Position numbers and translations under genes: made by a program. A stretch of DNA of 64,000 nucleotides from Anisus vortex. Lineage: Eukaryota > Mollusca > Gastropoda > Planorbidae. The stretch spans positions 33,994,082-34,058,081 of the forward strand of contig OX421507.1 in the NCBI GenBank assembly GCA_949126835.1, read 5' to 3'. Of the stretch, positions 9,814-22,383 are shown in pieces. Position 1 is the stretch's first letter, and each line of letters starts with the position of its first letter. Under the pieces are notes generated by a model, which was given only the letters and a program-made list of their open reading frames with translations, was not told where the DNA came from and made no database searches.

Positions 9814-10933
9814 CATTGGTTCTCAACGGGGGCGATATCGCCCTCCGGGGGGCGGTGAGAAGCTTTAGGGGGGGGGGGGGGGGCTGACATTCCCGTGGGC
9901 GATTGAGGGGTGGTGAAGGGCAAGTGGGCGGTACAAACGTACTTGATATATTTGAACACCTCAACTATTTGAATCGATTAGTTTTTGGAGGATGAAATGT
10001 GAAGTAAACGCAAGTGCCGCTAAATATCTGATATCCCCAACAGTATGCCTACATATATATTATATATGTTACATATACATATATATTATTATATTAATAT
10101 GAAATAGTAATCGCATTGACTTTTCGATGAAGTAGGAGCCTGTATTTGGCAAATATAGTGTGCGGCCTGTTGGTCTTGTGGTTGGTTCACCGGACTGTCA
10201 ACCCTGCTGACAGATCACTGTGGCCCTTATATCTGCTAATATTAATGATATATTTTGATATAAGTTTAACTGAGATGTCCTTAATATATTTTAAAACTAT
10301 GGTATTATGATTACAATATTGTTAGGCGGTGTAGATAAGTAGTAATTATACAAATCAACTGGGTAAATATTGTAATGTTTAAAAATATACATATACATTA
10401 TTTAGTCATATAATATTGATATAATTTTTTAAATATTTTTTACAGTTCGATCATTTCAAAGTTATAAATTGTAAGCGGTTTATTTTTTATACAGGAAAAA
10501 AAAACAACAGAAATATAAGCTGAAATAAAACGGGCTAATTATCTCCCTTTAACAATAAAATTTTTCCACATTTAATTCAGTAGTGATGCCGAACAAGTTC
10601 TGTTTTACTGGTTATTAGACCTAAGGCTTTTGCAACCAAAATTGAAACAAAAATAGTCAATTTGCCAGCAACACACCAGGCAAACGATTCGCACATATAT
10701 TTAAACCTTTTGTTAAGGCAATATTTTGATCTATTAATTCTTACAATATGTTTTCTTTTCAGATAATAAATCACACAAAAAGTCCGCCTAAAAAAATTGC
10801 GTAAACTATAGTCCAGATGGGCGGAAGGCGGGGGAGGGGGGGGGAGGTAACAAAAAGTTGGGGGGGGGGGGGCGGTGAGCGGGAAAAAAATTGTAAAAGG
10901 GGGCGGTAAGCCGAAAAAGGTTGAGAACCTATG
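9814..10933. mobile_element. Non-autonomous hAT-like element with 8-bp TSD
   Basis: Ends are CATTGGTTCTCAAC and GGTTGAGAACCTATG, inverted repeats of the hAT style. The exact 8-bp duplication ATCTAGAC flanks it (9806-9813 and 10934-10941). Long G-runs lie just inside both ends. The middle is AT-rich and shows no intact transposase. Part of it (about 10320-10600) matches 62990-63315. Confidence 0.8.
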
Positions 10934-10946
10934 ATCTAGACAGGTT

Positions 10947-11605
10947 TTGTGTACGTGTCATCTACAACACACACACTGTACACTTGACATCTCTCTCCTG
11001 TTTTCCCGCTTGGATTACTGCAATTCGCTCTTGGCTGGCCTCTCGACCTCCTCCCTTCAGGGCCTCCAACGTGTTCAGAACTGTGCTGCCCGACTGGTCC
11101 TTAACAAGAAGAATTCGACGCATACTACTCCTCTGCTCCGATCTCTGCACTGGCTACCCATTAACCACCGGATATCCTATAAGCTGGCGTCTCTATGTTA
11201 CAAGTGCCTGAATGACTCTGCCCCCGACTACCTTCGCTCCTTGTCTCGAACTCTATCCTCAATCCAGTCCACTCCGCTCGGCTTCTGATACACTAACTCT
11301 TCAGATCCCCCGTGTGAAACTGGTGTCCGCTGGCGAACGGGCTTTCTCATACGTGGGCCCGTCCGCGTGGAATGCCCTCCCACTACAACTTCGACAGTGC
11401 CCTAGCCTTGACACTTTCAGAAGCCAGCTACCTATTCAATTAACAGTTTATTATTTTACTATTTTATTGTTTCTCATTTATACATTATTGTATTTTATTC
11501 GTTGTCTGTACTATGTCTGTAACTGTTGACATCGCATAGAACTGTTACAAACGGGATATGCGCTATACAAGTCTTATTATTATTATTATTATTATTATTA
11601 TGGTT
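10947..11605 (+). pseudogene. 3' end of a CR1/L2-like LINE (RT C-terminal remnant)
   Basis: Conceptual translation gives RLDYCNSLLAGL, LQGLQRVQNCAARLV, PLLRSLHWLPI and, after a frame change near 11230, GERAFSYVGPSAWNALP. These motifs are typical of the C-terminal tail of CR1/L2-type LINE ORF2. The 3' end reads GCGCTATACAAGT followed by (ATT)n at 11572-11601, a normal LINE tail. The fragment is 5'-truncated and frameshifted and cannot be functional. The hAT-like element at 9814-10933 ends immediately before it. Confidence 0.85.
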
Positions 11606-11757
11606 GGATGCTTTATAATCATTTTGAAAATGTGCTGACCAAAAGGAAGATACCATGTTTACCTATTCACACGTTGTTGCAATTTTTTTCCTTGCAGGAT
11701 TACGCTTGACCTAAATATTTAAAAAAAAATTGTTTACACTTCATTTACTATTCTCTA

Positions 11758-12656
11758 TTTTGTTGATATTCATTTAGAAGTTTCTGAGTTTACAACTTTT
11801 GTTGACATTCATTTAGAAGTTTCTTAGTATACAACTTTTGTTGACATTCATTCAGAAGATTCTTAGCATACAACTTTTGTTGACATTCATTTAGAAAATT
11901 CTTAAAATACAACTTTTGTTGACATTCATTTAGAAGTTTGTTAGTATACAACTTTTGTTGACATTCATTTAGAAGTTTGTTAGTATACAACATTTGTTGA
12001 CATTCATTTAGAAGTTTGTTAGTATACAATTTTGTTGACATTCATTTAGAAGTTTGTTAGTATACAACATTTGTTGACATTCATTTAGAAGTTTGTTAGT
12101 ATACAACTTTTGTTGACATTCATTTAGAAGTTTGTTAGTATACAACTTTTGTTGACATTCATTTAGAAGTTTCTTAGTATACAACTTTTGTTGACATTCA
12201 TTTAGAAGTTTCTTAGTATACAACTTTTGTTGACATTCATTTCGAAGTTTCTTAGTATACAACTTTTGTTGACATTCATTTAGAAGTTTTTTAGAATACA
12301 ATTTTTGTTGACATTCATTTAGAAGTTTCTTAGTATACAACTTTTGTTGACATTCATTTAGAAGTTCCTTAGTATACAACTTTTGTTGACATTCATTTAG
12401 AAGTTTCTTAGTATAGGCCTACAACTTTGTTGACATTCATTTAGAAGTTTCTTAGTATACAACTTTTGTTGACATTCATTTAGAAGTTTCGTAGTATACA
12501 ACTTTTGTTGACATTCATTTAGAAGTTTGTTAGTATACAACTTTTGTTGACATTCATTTAGAAGTTTCTTAGTATACAACTTTTGTTGACATTTATTTAG
12601 AAGTTTATTAGTATACAATTTTTGTTGACATTCATTTAGAAGTTTCTTAGTATACT
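11758..12656. repeat. 39-bp satellite array, about 23 copies
   Basis: Tandem units of 39 bp centred on CTTTTGTTGACATTCATTTA. Two main variants differ at one base (TTTCTTAG versus TTTGTTAG), and the TTTGTTAG units cluster in the middle left (about 11930-12150). Because 39 is divisible by three, one minus-strand frame stays open as a 13-residue repeat. I do not regard that as a gene. Confidence 0.95.
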
Positions 12657-13218
12657 ATTTTGTTTACAAAATGTTTTTGTTTTGTTTACACTTTTGTGTA
12701 AAATAATATAAATAATAAATATAAATAATAAATGATTGTTTAATTTTTCTTCACATTTCCATGTGCCTAATTAGACTTATATTTTTTCTATATATCTGTG
12801 CTAAATATCTGACAGAGTTTAGACTTAAGAATTGTTTTTTTTTTCTCTATCAATATTTTTTTTTGGGGGGGGGGACTTTTGATTTTTGTTTCTCTTCCAA
12901 AATAATTGTTTATTTCAATTTCTCAATTATTACATTATGTAGTTGGCTTATGTAATCATAGCCAATTATTATTAATGAATTATATTTTGTGTACTATGTA
13001 CCACCATGTGACTTGTTTTGTTATTCCAAGTTCTTCTGCTTTTTATTATTGTTGCTACTCACTATTCTGATTTTAGTGCTCACGTTTCTTATTTGTTCGC
13101 ACATTATTATATTATATTCTCTTGTTTAGAAAATTCCTCTAACTTATTCGATTTTGATTTCCTAAAAGAAAATATTTCTATCTATTTGTTTTTCCTAGAA
13201 AATTTACTAAACGCTTAT
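12657..13218. other. AT-rich DNA, nothing recognised
   Basis: T-rich stretch with a G9 run near 12865. No frame here resembles a known protein. Confidence 0.5.
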
Positions 13219-13560
13219 AGGGGAAGGTGTTATGAATGAGTAGTATAAGTTATATCTTTACCAATGTGGGAAGGGTAAGGCGTGATATCGTTGTCACACC
13301 ATGCTTGGAGATTCAAGGTTTCTCGAATCATGGGCCCCGATATCACCGTGAAGTTGTTTCACGTAGGGTAGTAAGGACCAATAGAAACTAACCTATTAAA
13401 GACCCTGTGGTTTCCAGACCATGCTTGGGGAGTCCCATCTTAAGAGTCTTCCAGTTCGGTCGCATTTTAACTGTCGTGGATTTTGCTTGTATATATTGTA
13501 TCAAGTCTATTCTATGTGGATTGTTGTGTAATAAACGTACTTATGTTTTGTGTTCTACCA
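13219..13560 (+). repeat. Possible solo or truncated LTR with adjacent purine tract
   Basis: A purine tract AGGGGAAGG (13219-13227) abuts TGTTATGAATGAG. The segment ends TTCTACCA at 13560, giving TG...CA limits of 333 bp. TATATATTG and GTAATAAACG lie in its distal part, as TATA and AATAAA would in an LTR. No second copy exists in the window, so this is tentative. Confidence 0.4.
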
Positions 13561-13858
13561 TAGACTATAAATATACATGGACCGCTTGCTTCAGTATTTC
13601 TGCTATATAATGACTAGAAACACTGATTGTTGGAATTTCCGAATCGTTGTTTCCTTTGCACTTCCGTTTTATTAAATCGCTTTGATTTTCTAAATGAAAA
13701 ATGTAAATTAAAATCGAAAGTTGTATAAAGCGGAAACATTTAAGACACAACGAGGATCGTAGAAGTAATTTAAGACAGCCTTATTGGTTGCGCACGGAAA
13801 AAAAGTTGATATAGGCTCTAAAAATAGAGCAAGCGGTCCATCTTATTATAGTCTTTGG
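13558..13858 (+). mobile_element. MITE-B copy 1
   Basis: About 300 bp, with inverted ends related to CCAAAGACTATAATAAGATG followed by GACCGCTTGC. The right end GCAAGCGGTCC...TAGTCTTTGG mirrors the left. It carries an internal GCTCTAAAAATAGAGC hairpin near the right end. Other copies are at 16033, 22076 and 55165. It has no coding capacity, and target duplications could not be read clearly. Confidence 0.8.
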
Positions 13859-14115
13859 AAATACAACACGAGTTTCTTCATTTAACTAGTTGAAAGTTAG
13901 GTAGTATTATTTAGTATCCAGCAGTACTCAAATATACAAGAGGATCTATACTCCCCCCCCCTTCCCCTAGATCATAACGAACCTTACATGCTCCGACACG
14001 TAACAATAAATAAATATATATACATAAAGAGAGAGAGAGAGATCGATATATATATATATATATAAAGAGAGAGAGAGATCGATATATATATATATATATA
14101 AAGAGAGAGAGAGAG

Positions 14116-14146
<31 letters not shown>

Positions 14147-16032
14147 AAGAGAGAGAGAGAGAGATCGATATATAGACAGATATAATGATATATAGATAGT
14201 TACAAAGTACAATATGTTAAAGCATAAAGTGGAAAAACTCTGACTTGAAATCATTTAATTCTGTAGCAACACATAATTATTTGTGCACTTTTAAAAGTTA
14301 TCCAAAAGCCCACAAGAGAAAAACAAAAGAAGAAGAAAAAACAACAAAGCATCAAGAACAAGTATTGGTACTTTGAGTCACGGGAAACTCAACACAGTTC
14401 TAAAGTACAACGATCTTCTATTTTAGCATCTCCTCTCCATGTACTAGATTTACCTCGAAAATTTTGACGAATGTACATCAAAACTCGCTACGTCAACCCA
14501 AAGCTGGTAACATGTAAAACCAAATTCAACAACAACCATTATAGAAAATTACAAAAAACACAACAATACAACTTTAAGAAACACCAAGAAACGAAACATA
14601 TTTTCTGGAAAGTCTATTAACTCTTTGGCCTATCGTGTAAATTTTGCATTACATCGAAAAAGAAATTATAACAACACAAAAAAACAATTAGAAAAAAGCA
14701 ACAATAACAACAAAACCAAACACAGAAGCGAAACGGTCGATGTTGTCAGTTGATCGTCTGCTTGTGTTTTCTCGCTCGGCCTTCACCTGAGGACCCCGAA
14801 ATAACGATGTCATAATGACATTGCTGGCGCGTGCCTGGTGAGGGCTGCATCGAGTGTTTGTGTCCAAAGTGAGTTTGGCGAAAAAAACAAACAATAGACG
14901 CAGATTTGCATCTTTTAAAATATTGAGTTACCTGACAAAGGCTGTGAGTGGGACGGAAGGGAGATGGAAGGTAGTAGTCCTATTGATTGGATGTAAGCGT
15001 TAAGAAGTTAGTCAATCCTTTTTACATATTGTATAAGCTTACAATGGTGTTGGCTGACTATATAAAAATAAAACACAGCGAAAAATACAAATTGTCACTA
15101 TTAAAAAAAAACACAATTAAAAAAAATACCAATTTAGTCGAAATTTGAGACAAAACCTATTGAGAAAACTAATTAAAAAAAAAAAAAAAAGGGGGGGGGG
15201 AAAGTACATCTAAATTTGTAAATCTGTTTATGGACAGCAGTTTCATTACCATAGACATAAGTTAAACAAAAATAATTTTTGGTTTTAAGGAAAGTATAAT
15301 TTCTAAAAGTAGAAGTATTTTCCCGAAAATATGTAAGTACAAAACATCAACTTAGACACCTGAAAGCACAAAGCCGTATAGATTTAGAATTGTATTGAAA
15401 GTGTTTCATTTTAGTTTTCGTTGTTTACGACGAGAGTAAGTGCAGACAGAAACACGGAACAAATTTGTCCAGGTCTAGTACATTTCAACTAATTTAAAAG
15501 AAGCTCTTTCTTCCGATTGGAGGTAAGGTATAGTGGAGAAATAAAAAAAAATTACCGAAAGCTCATTCCAGACAAATACATTGAGCATGCATGGAACATA
15601 TTCCATGTCTAGAAGGATCTTATATCTCCTCCCCACTGCCCTTTCACTCTCACCCTTGAGCGCAAATTAAATGCGACGTGGCTCGCAATCATTAACAAAC
15701 AAGGGTGTCCAAACAAATATTTCTCACTTCCGTAAATCACGCATTATTGAGGCCAAGGCCAAGGCCACACATCCCATGGACAAAATTATTATATTGATGT
15801 ATGTTAGTGAATCATTAAAACAAAATGTCATCCATTAGATTCTATAGTTATTACATTTACGTTTATTTTTTTTATTTTTTGTTCTATTTACGTTTATGAA
15901 ATTCCTAAAGGTATTTTTATAGACTTTAAAGTAATACACAGTAATGGATTTGTACTTTAAAAAAGTCTCTTTTTTGTAAATGTATTTTTAAAGAGCATTT
16001 AGCTAGCGTTTATATAATGAATATGTGATATA
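13859..16032. other. Noncoding stretch with a composite microsatellite
   Basis: 14024-14172 holds four tandem blocks, each an (AG)n run, an ATCGAT junction and an (AT)n run. The remainder is A/T-rich with homopolymer runs (A-run then G-run at 15175-15198). No coding signal was seen. Confidence 0.6.
14024..14172. repeat. Composite (AG)n-ATCGAT-(AT)n higher-order repeat
   Basis: Four repeats of about 35-45 bp. Each is AAAGAGAGAGAG, then ATCGAT, then an AT tract of variable length, so two microsatellites have been amplified together. Confidence 0.9.
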
Positions 16033-16318
16033 TCAATGACTATAATAAGATGGGCCGCTTGCTTTGATATTTTTGCTATTTAATAACTTGAAACACTTAG
16101 TTTCGGAATTTCCGATCGCACTAAGTCCTCTAGACTTCCAGTTTAGTAATTCGCTTTGATTTCCTCAATGGAAAATAAAATCTTAAGCGGACACATTTAA
16201 TGCAATCGTAGGAGCGTAGAAGTCATTTAAGACAGCGTTATTGGTTGCGCACGGAAGAAAAAAAGAACATAAAAGCTCTAAAAATATAGCAAGCGTTCCA
16301 TCGTATTATGGTCTTTGG
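16033..16318 (+). mobile_element. MITE-B copy 2
   Basis: It shares the terminal CCGCTTGC, the internal GTAGGAGCGTAGAAGT block and the TTATTGGTTGCGCACGG block with copies 1 and 3. It ends GGTCTTTGG. Confidence 0.8.
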
Positions 16319-18329
16319 ATATATATAATACAAGCCGTTATGTGCCCGATTCTTCGAACGGGCTTTTTTTTAGAATATGCTTGACACATTATAGTTTTTT
16401 AGTTTTGTTTTCGCAACATACATAAAGTAGTATGTTTTTTTTTTGTGGTCAGTATTTTTTAAATTTATTTTTGTTTTGCACACTTTATTATACACCAATT
16501 CAATATACAACTAAAAAGGAAAAACAAATAATAATAATTTTTTTTTATTTCTTGCTCAAAGTATGACCACTATGATCGAATTTTGTGAGTTTATTGGGTA
16601 ATTAAACTCTTTCTGTAAAACAGAACTCACATGTCTTTTAAAAAGTACTGTTAATTCAAAAATGATTGTTTGATTTTTTTTTTCTACAACATTAGTCGTA
16701 GATCAATATTTTTTTTTTTTTTTGTTTTTTTGTTGGTGATATTTGCTATTTATTTATTGTTGCTTTGGAAGCAAACTTAAAATTAAATTTTAAATTCAAC
16801 AGGAAAAACAATAACAACTGAAACCGATATGAATCATAGTTTATACAACGTATACGACATGAATTAAAACTTTAAAAAGTTGGTCCGGCAAATTCAAACA
16901 TTGCCCGGCAATATAAAAATTTCCCGCTACATAGTTTATAAGACGTATACGATACAAATTAAAACTTTAAAACGTTGAGCTCGACAATTTAAACATTGCC
17001 TGGCAATTGAAAAATTTCCCGCTACAAAGTTTATAAGACGTATACACAGAATAGGTATAGAACAGAATGCACAATCTCTATATACGCAGTCACTGAAAGT
17101 TACCATTTTCCGCAATGCAGCGGTCGATAGAGACGCTACTATAATAAAATGAGAAAGGATATCTACGTCTGCCATAAATATATACAATATATATTGGGCC
17201 TACATTATCTTTCATTATAGGCTTACTTTTATATAAATTTGACTTAATTACCCATTTTGTTTTCAACATTATAGGATTAGGCCAATATGATGTAAAAATA
17301 TTTATTACCCGGTACTGATTTGAAAAAAAATGGCTTAGACGTAGCTCGGTACCGGTAACTAAATTGCTACGGCTACCGTTACATAAATATATACTTTTTA
17401 AACCAAAATAAACTTTTAAAATTATGAAGGGAAATAGGCATATAATTCATAATGAGTTAATATGAGGTTGTTTATGCCGTTGTTTATCCTTTATGGAGTC
17501 AGGAAAGCCATGCAGTTTGACATGTTTTTTTTTTACGATAATCAGTCGTTTTCGCATCATTGTTGTAGTTTATTACACAACCGTTTATGCACATTTTGCC
17601 TGAACTATTAGCTTTGGGTGTTCAAACTTGTAGATTTGAAGAAAAGGACGTTGTAGGCTAAATAAGCATAAATATAGAGTGTAACCAGGACCACTGCGTT
17701 TAAATAGGCTTAGTATGGCGTCGGTATTACTGCCCAAAACAGAAATAAAATGCGATTGCGCATTCTGTTTTATACCTATTCTGTGGACACATACAACACG
17801 AATAAAAACGTGAAGGAATTTTGTATTTGCCAGATACAACGTAAGATACCCATTCAAACCATTAATCATTACCCATTATAACAATTTAAAAATATCCCGC
17901 TATAAATTACGACGCAAATTAAAACGTGAATATATTTTGTTCTATTCATTCATAAAGTACATTAGCAAAGGTTGAAGCAAAGTTAATTTTAAATGAATAC
18001 GCAAAATTTGATAACGTCATAACGAAAAGCCGGCTAGCTATCTCTGCGCAAACTTTGATGACGTCATCCTGAAAAAAATCTCAACGCCATCCTTTTTTTT
18101 ATTTTTTTAGCACGATCGATCGAAAAACTATAAAAAGTTGGAACGGCAATTTTAACATGAACCCAAAATATGTCGTTTTATTCGCGTTTTTTGACCAAAC
18201 TGACCACTGCGGTCATTTAATTTTTTTTAAAACCTTGACAGTGTTCACCGCCGTAACGCAAAGAATATTTGTAGCAAATTTCACGTTTTTATGTCCAGTA
18301 TTTAAAAAGATTATGCGGTATGTACATAC

Positions 18330-18368
<39 letters not shown>

Positions 18369-18400
18369 CATATTCCTTTTGAGATTTATATATATATATG
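16319..18400. other. Repeat-rich noncoding region, possibly a Helentron-like element
   Basis: It starts with a hairpin, GCCCGATTCTTCGAACGGGC, followed by T8 (about 16345-16372). Two tandem copies of a roughly 95-bp unit lie at about 16841-17030 (TTTATA..ACGTATAC..., GGCAAT, TTTCCCGCTACA). A related piece is at 17890. An inverted pair of about 28 bp lies at 17044-17072 and 17758-17787. The end is a (CAGC)n run at 18330-18367. Hairpin, internal repeats and a CAGC-type microsatellite resemble Helentron/DINE-type non-autonomous elements of molluscs, but no termini are proven. Confidence 0.35.
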
Positions 18401-18834
18401 ATATAATATAAAGCGTGTTGGTACATATGCAAAGATAGATGCGCTAAGCAAGTGACCACGTGACTTCCCTTTCCAGCATCAACAGATAGACATGCTAAAC
18501 TGACGTTATGTTTGTAATATGGATGATTCAAAGTTAAACAAAATAACGTTGTTGTTGTAGACATTAAAAAGAAAGTTTGATTGGACGATTTTGTCATGAT
18601 TTAAGTTTACGATATATAGTTAATCGCTACGGATTAGTTGAGGAAATAGTAATTGATTTCCCATGATTCAACACGTTGGCCTCGATGCAATGTGTGGACA
18701 CGCTGCAGCAATTGACGTTAGAAAACATCAGAGAGAGAAAGAGAGAGAGAGAGAGTGTGGGAGAAAGTTAAGAGCGAGAGAGAGATAGATTGAGACAAAA
18801 AAAAGATAGTGAGAGCGAGACAGAGAGTAATATT

Positions 18835-18888
<54 letters not shown>

Positions 18889-19254
18889 AAGAGAGAGAGA
18901 TAGTGTGAGAGAGAGAGAGAGCGAGAGAGAGAGCGAGTGGTGATAGGTAAACAGAGATAATCCCCCCATACTCTCACAACCTTTCACTGTACCGGTGTTT
19001 ATTTATGCATTTCACCTTCCTGCTTTAGACATTCGTCTCTCTGGTCTCGCGCCTGCCTCGTTACGTGCAGGTATCAACATGCCACACGTACACGTCAATA
19101 ACGGCCTTTACTTTGCAGGTGATTAATCTGTCTGTAACTGTACCGAGACTAACGGTTCATGTTCAATACACAGACACGTTAGGATTCATACTAATTGGGT
19201 CAACAGTCATAGTCGTTCTTGCACTATCATTTATTAATTTATCTGTACTTCACA
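18401..19254. other. Noncoding stretch with a long (GA)n tract
   Basis: 18729-18950 is an impure GA/GAGAGC tract. Nothing else was recognised. Confidence 0.6.
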
Positions 19255-19510
19255 CGGTGGCCGAGCGACAGCGCGTTCGACTCTGGGGATCTGAAGGTTC
19301 TGGGTACGAATCCTGGTGGAGGCTAGTATTTTCCCCGGGACTTGAGGTCTACCCAGCTCTGATAGATACCTGACATTAGTTGGGGTAAGGTAAAGTCGGC
19401 TGGGCATTGTGCTGGCCACGCAATCACCTAGTATTCCAGGTCCAAAGAAACTGGTGAACGCTGCTTCACCAGCCCTATGACCAGTTCGGTCCGTAGGATA
19501 CGTTACTTTT
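19255..19510 (+). mobile_element. SINE-A copy 2
   Basis: A nearly complete copy in plus orientation: A-box region GGTGGCCGAGCGACAGCG, B-box GGTACGAATCC, body GACATTAGTTGGGGTAAGG and a tail ending in CCGTAGGATACGTTAC. Confidence 0.9.
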
Positions 19511-20530
19511 TGTCTGTATTATCTATATTTTAATCTATCTTTGGATATCTATCTATCTATCACTATCACTATCACTATCACTATCACTATCACTATCACT
19601 CTATAGCAATGTATTCATCTGTCTGTCTATCTAGGGCTCTTCCCAAACGATAAATGTACCATTTTATCCATCTGTCATTCGTTATACCTATATCTATGTA
19701 TTTATTTATCTATATGTCTATCTATTGGGCTCTACCAGTCTCACTATTTATGTATCTATCTGCGTATCTATTCATCTTATGATCTATCTCATTCGTTGTA
19801 TCTTTATATCAATCTATCTATTTCACTACCTGCCCTTCTATCTAGATATCTATCTATAATTTTTATATATCGTTCTTTTTAAAGTTCTATCCATTTTATT
19901 ATCTAATTATCAATCCATCTATCCCTTTCTATATCTCGCGTTTATGCATTTCGGCTTCAGCTCTGTCTATTTCTCTATTTTGTTGATGTATATAGTTTCC
20001 TATCTGTCTGTGCATTACATCAATATGTTGTTTTATTTTTCCTTTCTGTTTCCCCCCTAAACTATTCGAATATTTAATGTGAGTAAGGGTTAGGGTTAGG
20101 GATAGAGAGATGGATGGAAAGAAAGTGAATAAGAGAAAGGGTGAGGGAGAAATAAAAATTAGAAAGCGCTTTCTAATGAAGAGGTAAATTGTATTATCAC
20201 TCTGCAATGAAATGAGGTAACAAAGCCTGCGGAGTACGGAGATCAACGAGAGGTTTAAATAAAACATGCAATATCAACAAAACATAAGGTGCACTTACAG
20301 TAAGGAAACATCGTCTGCAGTGTTTCTTAATGTGTCATGTTTTCAAAAAGTAGAACAAAACAACAACATAAGATCTACATGAATTACATGATCATTAGCT
20401 CTGAGCAATAAATTTGTTCGGATGCTGAACTGAACGGAACGTGTTGTCGCCCGCGGGCCGCCTGTTGCACACCTCTGCTCTGTAGTGCTATTTCGTTCCC
20501 ATCTGCACAAAGGTACAAAACACTCTTTGC
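19511..20530. other. Simple-sequence region
   Basis: (CACTAT)n hexamers at 19558-19601 are followed by about 350 bp of degenerate TCTA/TCTG tetranucleotides. About three TTAGGG units lie at 20083-20103. No coding signal. Confidence 0.7.
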
Positions 20531-20789
20531 TTAAACGAGTGGTTCCCAAACTTTTTAGCGCCGCGACCCTTTTAAACAGCTTTTCACTATATGGCGACCC
20601 TCAACCTTAACTAGTTTTCGTCGCTACCTTATAATTGTAGGCTGATGTGCTACTGTTATAAGTTGTAATGTAAATATCTCATATGCAGGCTGTTTTTTCA
20701 GTGTTACAGATTGAACATAAGCACAGAGATTAATCACAAAAACCCATTTAAAATTATATATTGTGAAATATGTATTTCTAATCACAACA

Positions 20790-20931
20790 CAACATTCGAG
20801 CTAAGATTGAGATTGCGTCTTTCACATCGGCTTACACAAAGATGATGATTATCTTTAACAAGTCTACTTCTGCTGGAAAGCCCTGTTTCACAAAGATATG
20901 TTGTTGGAGATGGAAGAAGAAGGCGCAACAC
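20790..20931 (-). pseudogene. hAT transposase C-terminal remnant
   Basis: One open stretch reads LRLLLPSPTTYLCETGLSS and then SRLVKDNHHL. This matches the conserved C-terminal dimerisation region of hAT transposases (the PTTYLCE.GFS motif). There is no start, no DDE domain and no adjacent coding sequence. Confidence 0.65.
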
Positions 20932-21563
20932 AGTGTCATACAGAATAGTATATGACTGCAAATATTTGTTCCTGAATTTTTACATTGGCATTGTAGAGAA
21001 ATTGGTTGTTAAAAGGTTAAATGGACCCCTCTTGTGTTGTGTCAGGAACATCTTGACTGTGCATAAAATGTCAGATAAATTTGAAAAGTACGATGAAATT
21101 TCGTCTGCCAGCATGTGTAAATGTTCTTTCACAAAAATCATTATCGTAAAAACCATCATCGTAATCCTATTATCTGGTTCAAAGTCATGTTACTAAAAAA
21201 AAACAGATAAGTTAAGCAACATGTACATTTCGTTTTCATCCAATTTTTTAAAATGCCAAAGCGAAAGTTTTATTTGGAATGATACAATCTTTTCAGACAA
21301 ATTAAGGTTTGTTACAAAAAGTAACTGGTCCTTGCAGTGATAAATTTTACTCATTCAAGATTTCAAAGATGTCAACAAAGTAAGTTATTTTCTGCAGTTC
21401 ACTTTTGTCGTATAAAAATGCTTTGAACTGCGGTCTTGCTTTCTAATTTTAAAGTTAAAAAGTGCTGAGTTTACCACGATTTTTAGGTTGTTGACACTCT
21501 GAATGGAAGGGAAATCCTGTTTTGGCACACTATTACAAAAATATTGCCAACCCATGGTCAACA

Positions 21564-21770
21564 ATAGGAGTCGGCAACCCTTTGATAACATTATACCAAA
21601 GTAGGATTTCTAATTCATTCAGCGTGCCAACAACCTAAAAGTCATCATGCTGTATCACTAAATGTCTTGTAGAAGTGACTTTAATTGACTTATTGGGACT
21701 CTTCCGCGTGGCATTGAAAATCCCTCAGCGTGCCCATTGTGGCACGCGTGTCGTAGGTTGCCGATCCCTG
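21564..21770. mobile_element. hAT MITE nested in the larger hAT element
   Basis: About 207 bp. The right end GGTTGCCGATCCCTG and left end AGGAGTCGGCAACC are inverted. It belongs with the copies at 44634, 49385, 50680 and 62608 (shared TTTGATAAC, GCGTGCCAAC, GGCACGCG). No exact target duplication is readable. Confidence 0.75.
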
Positions 21771-22075
21771 GTCTAGACTAAAGAGCGTTAGTGGGAAAAA
21801 CCTTGTTTTACCCCGCTACACACAGGGAAGGGTTCTGAGGTGGCGCCATCGAAGAGTACTGTGCTGTGCATGTTGTTGTGGAAGCCCTCAATAAGACCAT
21901 CAAAATTAAGTGATTTCCGATGGTCCTTGGCGACCCCCGTAAAAGGGTCGTTCGGCTCCCAAAGGGGTCGCGAGCCACAGGTTGGGAACAGATTGGTTAA
22001 ACGATAAGATCACAAACAGACCTTTCTAAAAGTTTAAAGAAGAGCCTCTGAAATTCCATATTTGTATGGATTTAC

Positions 22076-22383
22076 CCAAAGACTATAATATTAATAAGAT
22101 GGACCGCTTGCATTAATATTTAAGATATTCGAGGACTCGAATGACTTCTTTTCGTAATTCCCGATTCCCTTTTGTACTGTGCACTTCCATTTGATTTAAT
22201 CTCTATGATTTTCTCAATGGAAAATTTGTATTAAAATATCAAGTTGTAGCCTATACAGCAGAAACATTTAAGCAAACGTAGGAGCGTAGAAGTTATTTAC
22301 GACAGCGTTATTGGATGCACAAGGAAAAAGAACATATAAGCTCTAAAAATAGAGCAAGTGGTCCATCTTATTATAGTCTTTGG
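22076..22383 (+). mobile_element. MITE-B copy 3
   Basis: 308 bp with the clearest terminal inverted repeats of the family: CCAAAGACTATAATA on the left and TTATAGTCTTTGG on the right. It carries the internal GCTCTAAAAATAGAGC hairpin. Confidence 0.85.

Larger units (their letters stand above)
20539..21996. mobile_element. Decayed hAT element with 8-bp TSD
   Basis: Ends are GTGGTTCCCAAAC and GGTTGGGAACAGATTGG. The exact duplication TTAAACGA flanks it (20531-20538 and 21997-22004). On the minus strand 20790-20931 translates to a hAT transposase C-terminal motif (LLLPSPTTYLCETGLSS), so the element derives from a coding hAT of the ZBED/Buster type. The rest of the transposase is gone. A smaller hAT MITE is nested at about 21564-21770. 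Confidence 0.85.

Noticed and set aside
11790..12618. Three minus-strand frames made of a 13-residue repeat
   Set aside because: They follow the 39-bp satellite period, are broken into different frames and have no flanking gene signals.
20083..20103. Three telomere-type TTAGGG units
   Set aside because: Too short for a telomere or a meaningful interstitial telomeric array.
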